Assembly: GCF_000379025.1 (NCBI RefSeq)
Contig: NZ_KB900617.1
Coordinates: 648,316 to 712,315, forward strand
Source: Orenia marismortui DSM 5156
Lineage (GTDB): Bacteria > Bacillota > Halanaerobiia > Halobacteroidales > Halobacteroidaceae
DNA length: 64,000 bases
Reading direction: 5' to 3'
Shown here: positions 63,658 through 64,000 of the stretch, one piece after another
How the letters are laid out: each line of letters opens with the position of its first letter
Position numbering within the stretch: position 1 is the first letter of the stretch
Made by a program: the position numbers and the translations under genes
Notes under the pieces: model-generated
Told to the model about the DNA's origin: nothing
The model's database searches: none
The model's input: the letters and a program-made list of their open reading frames with translations, nothing else

Positions 63658-64000
63658 TTTCTACTTCACCACCTAATAGATCCATTCTTGCATCTAAATT
63701 ATTCATAACTCCACATCCACTACACTTGTCAAACCTACAATCTGGAGTAAGCTCTTCGTTAAGAGCTTTTTGATATTCTAATCTTAAATATTCTTTATTT
63801 ACACCTACTTGTAAGTGCTCCCAGGGCAGTCTAGTATCTAAATCAAAATCTCGATAAGCATATTCTTCTATATCATAACCTAAATCTTCAAAAGCTTGTT
63901 TCCAAAGGTCATATCTAAAGTGTTCATTCCATCCATCAAATTTTGCACCTAACTGCCAAGCTTTTTCTATAATATCAGCAACTCTTCTATCACCTCGAGC
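63650..64000 (-). CDS. TIGR03960 radical-SAM protein (C-terminal part, cut by window end)
   Basis: The last 116 residues. The C-terminal cysteine motif DCRFDKCSGCGV is diagnostic of this B12-binding-domain radical-SAM family that pairs with DUF2344. The frame runs off the window at 64000, and the start lies outside. It overlaps the next gene (stop at 63650-63652, GTG at 63657). Confidence 0.9.
   Translation of the reverse strand, partial: ARGDRRVADIIEKAWQLGAKFDGWNEHFRYDLWKQAFEDLGYDIEEYAYRDFDLDTRLPWEHLQVGVNKEYLRLEYQKALNEELTPDCRFDKCSGCGVMNNLDARMDLLGGEVESE

Overview
The window is a low-GC, gene-dense stretch of a bacterial chromosome. Its gene order (hemW-hrcA-grpE-dnaK-dnaJ-prmA-rsmE-mtaB, yqfC-yqfD-phoH-pgpH-ybeY-dgkA-era-recO-glyQ, rplU-prp-rpmA-obg, comEA-comEC-holA-rpsT-gpr-spoIIP-lepA) is the classic Firmicutes one. 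Spore genes (spoIIP, gpr, two alpha/beta SASPs, yqfC/yqfD) point to an endospore former. I infer an anaerobic halophile such as a spore-forming Halobacteroidaceae (Orenia-like), but the genus is a guess from gene content; no 16S gene is present. Almost everything is on the minus strand. Only rpsT, two SASP genes, a LysM-CAP protein, one unknown gene and an HD-GYP gene are on the plus strand.

Layout (plus coordinates; minus-strand transcription runs right to left). 1-5.9 kb: glyQ (cut by the window edge) behind a T-box, a DUF4342 protein, recO, deoC, mgtE, era. 5.9-14.1 kb: GNAT, DUF502, CNNM/TlyC, a DgkA-PAP2 fusion, ybeY, pgpH, phoH, yqfD, yqfC. 14.4-24.9 kb: yqeY, hinT, mtaB, rsmE, prmA, then the heat-shock operon hrcA-grpE-dnaK-dnaJ under a sigma-A promoter and a perfect CIRCE operator, and hemW. 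25-36.3 kb: lepA, spoIIP, gpr, a holin-like protein, rpsT, holA, the SASP pair, the LysM-CAP protein, comEC, comEA. 36.4-44.4 kb: leuS with a complicated leader holding a tRNA-Ala(GGC), then rsfS, an LCP protein, yqeK, a DEAD-box helicase and nadD. 44.7-54.4 kb is the accessory part: an unknown protein with ART-like motifs, a lipoprotein that looks like a dead esterase, a flavodoxin, TrkA/TrkH, Hsp33, a PHP phosphoesterase, an HD-GYP protein, an AAG glycosylase and small membrane proteins. 55-64 kb: proBA, yhbY, obg, rpmA-prp-rplU with an L21-type leader, rng, and a DUF2344/radical-SAM pair cut by the window end.

The most striking non-coding signal is a set of intergenic blocks built from degenerate 7-bp tandem units. 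Several word families are involved, and many blocks fold back on themselves; about a dozen occur in this window. The second is the leuS leader. A consensus promoter is followed by a T-box-like segment with a CTC (Leu) specifier but no room for an apical stem I, then a complete tRNA-Ala gene, then a normal T-box antiterminator and terminator. Two proteins deserve attention: the lipoprotein that has lost the catalytic Ser and His of its esterase domain, and the small protein with a possible H-Y-E ADP-ribosyltransferase motif set.
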